This document shows positions 4,860-5,251 of a stretch of 5,251 nt of DNA, piece by piece. This stretch comes from Oscillospiraceae bacterium (GTDB lineage Bacteria; Bacillota_A; Clostridia; Oscillospirales; Ruminococcaceae), in the NCBI GenBank assembly GCA_017440445.1, contig JAFSHE010000363.1:1-5251 (forward strand), in the 5' to 3' direction. Each line of letters starts with the position of its first letter. The stretch's first letter is position 1. The position numbers and the translations under genes are program-made. The notes under the pieces are model-generated. The model saw only the letters and a list, made by a program, of their open reading frames with translations, did no database searches and had not been told where the DNA came from.

Positions 4860-5251
4860 ATGTCTTACAGAGAATATACAGGCGGAGCCGAGGGTATGAA
4901 GATACTCGACGAGTTCCTGCTGAAGATACAGAAGCCTTCCCGCTACATAGGCGGCGAGGTAGGCGCAATCGTAAAGGACAGGGAAAAGGTGGATATCCGT
5001 TTCGCATTCTGTTTCCCTGATACCTATGAGATAGGAATGTCTCATCTGGGTATGAAGATACTTTACGGCCTTAAGAACGCTGTCCCCAACTACTGGTGTG
5101 AGCGAGTGTTCATGCCTCTCCCTGATATGGAGGAGGAGATGCGTAAGAGAAATATACCTCTCTACGCACTGGAGAGCCTTGACCCTATCAAAAACTTTGA
5201 TTTCATCGGCTTTACCATCCAGTACGAGCTGTGCTATACAAATATCCTTCA
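4860..5251 (+). CDS. TIGR03960-family B12-binding domain/radical SAM protein (5' part, runs off window)
   Basis: The visible 130 codons begin MSYREYTGG and continue KPSRYIGGEVGAIVKD, VDIRFAFCFPDTYEIGMSHLGMKILYGL, WCERVFMPLPDMEEEMR, IPLYALESLDPIKNFDFIGFTIQYELCYTNIL. I recognise this as the characteristic N-terminus of the TIGR03960 family of large (about 600 aa) cobalamin-binding radical SAM proteins. The CFPDTYEIGMSHLG and FIGFTIQYEL segments belong to a Rossmann-like B12-binding-type region. The radical SAM CxxxCxxC cluster site lies further on, outside the window, so it cannot be checked. The biochemical role of the family is not established. In related genomes it is often followed by a DUF2344/TIGR03936 gene and ribosomal-protein or RNase E/G genes; this is recall, not seen here. 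The start ATG 4860 has AAGGAG (4847-4852) seven bases upstream and its own promoter. It has no stop through 5251 and shows the AAG-rich codon use of the neighbouring genes. Confidence 0.88.
   Translation, partial: MSYREYTGGAEGMKILDEFLLKIQKPSRYIGGEVGAIVKDREKVDIRFAFCFPDTYEIGMSHLGMKILYGLKNAVPNYWCERVFMPLPDMEEEMRKRNIPLYALESLDPIKNFDFIGFTIQYELCYTNIL

Noticed and set aside
4794..5045. Minus-strand open frame of 83 codons opposite the radical SAM gene
   Set aside because: Antisense to a recognised coding sequence and to its promoter; no supporting signal.

Overview
The window looks like a chromosomal housekeeping stretch from a low-to-mid GC Gram-positive anaerobe of the Clostridia. My best guess is a Ruminococcus-like member of the Oscillospiraceae. 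This rests on the tight clpP-clpX pair, strong AGG/GGA ribosome binding sites, a lipobox lipoprotein, a TIGR03960-type B12/radical-SAM protein and heavy AAG/GAG/CTT codon use. The genus is inference. No mobile element, tRNA, rRNA or CRISPR array was found.

Layout. Bases 1-303 (+) are the 3' part of clpP, followed after one base by complete clpX (305-1582, +) and a strong intrinsic terminator (1589-1618). A small MGMT-family (alkyltransferase-like) gene follows at 1657-1965 (+). It is convergent with a minus-strand lipoprotein gene (2018-2578), and a hairpin that can work in both directions lies between them. Upstream of the lipoprotein, still on the minus strand, is a bifunctional NAD(P)HX repair gene, nnrE-nnrD (2674-4185), interrupted by an in-frame TAA inside the dehydratase domain. 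A VOC/glyoxalase-fold gene (4207-4590, -) precedes it by 21 bases. The VOC promoter (4622-4650, -) is divergent from the promoter (4797-4825, +) of a TIGR03960 B12-binding radical SAM gene that starts at 4860 and runs off the window.

How the genes work together. ClpP and ClpX form the ATP-dependent protease that unfolds and degrades tagged or damaged proteins. The minus-strand unit VOC-nnrE-nnrD reads as a metabolite damage-control operon: hydrated NAD(P)H repair plus an uncharacterised VOC enzyme. The lipoprotein may be an attenuated distal member of that unit, because the terminator hairpin before it is part of a ladder of mutually exclusive pairings that ends at its ribosome binding site.

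Points worth a second look: the nonsense codon splitting nnrD, with possible re-initiation; the alternating hairpins at 2583-2670; an abrupt codon-usage and GC change inside clpX near base 660; and the altered Cys-Tyr-Asp catalytic set in the MGMT-like protein. I see no wholly new multi-gene system here.
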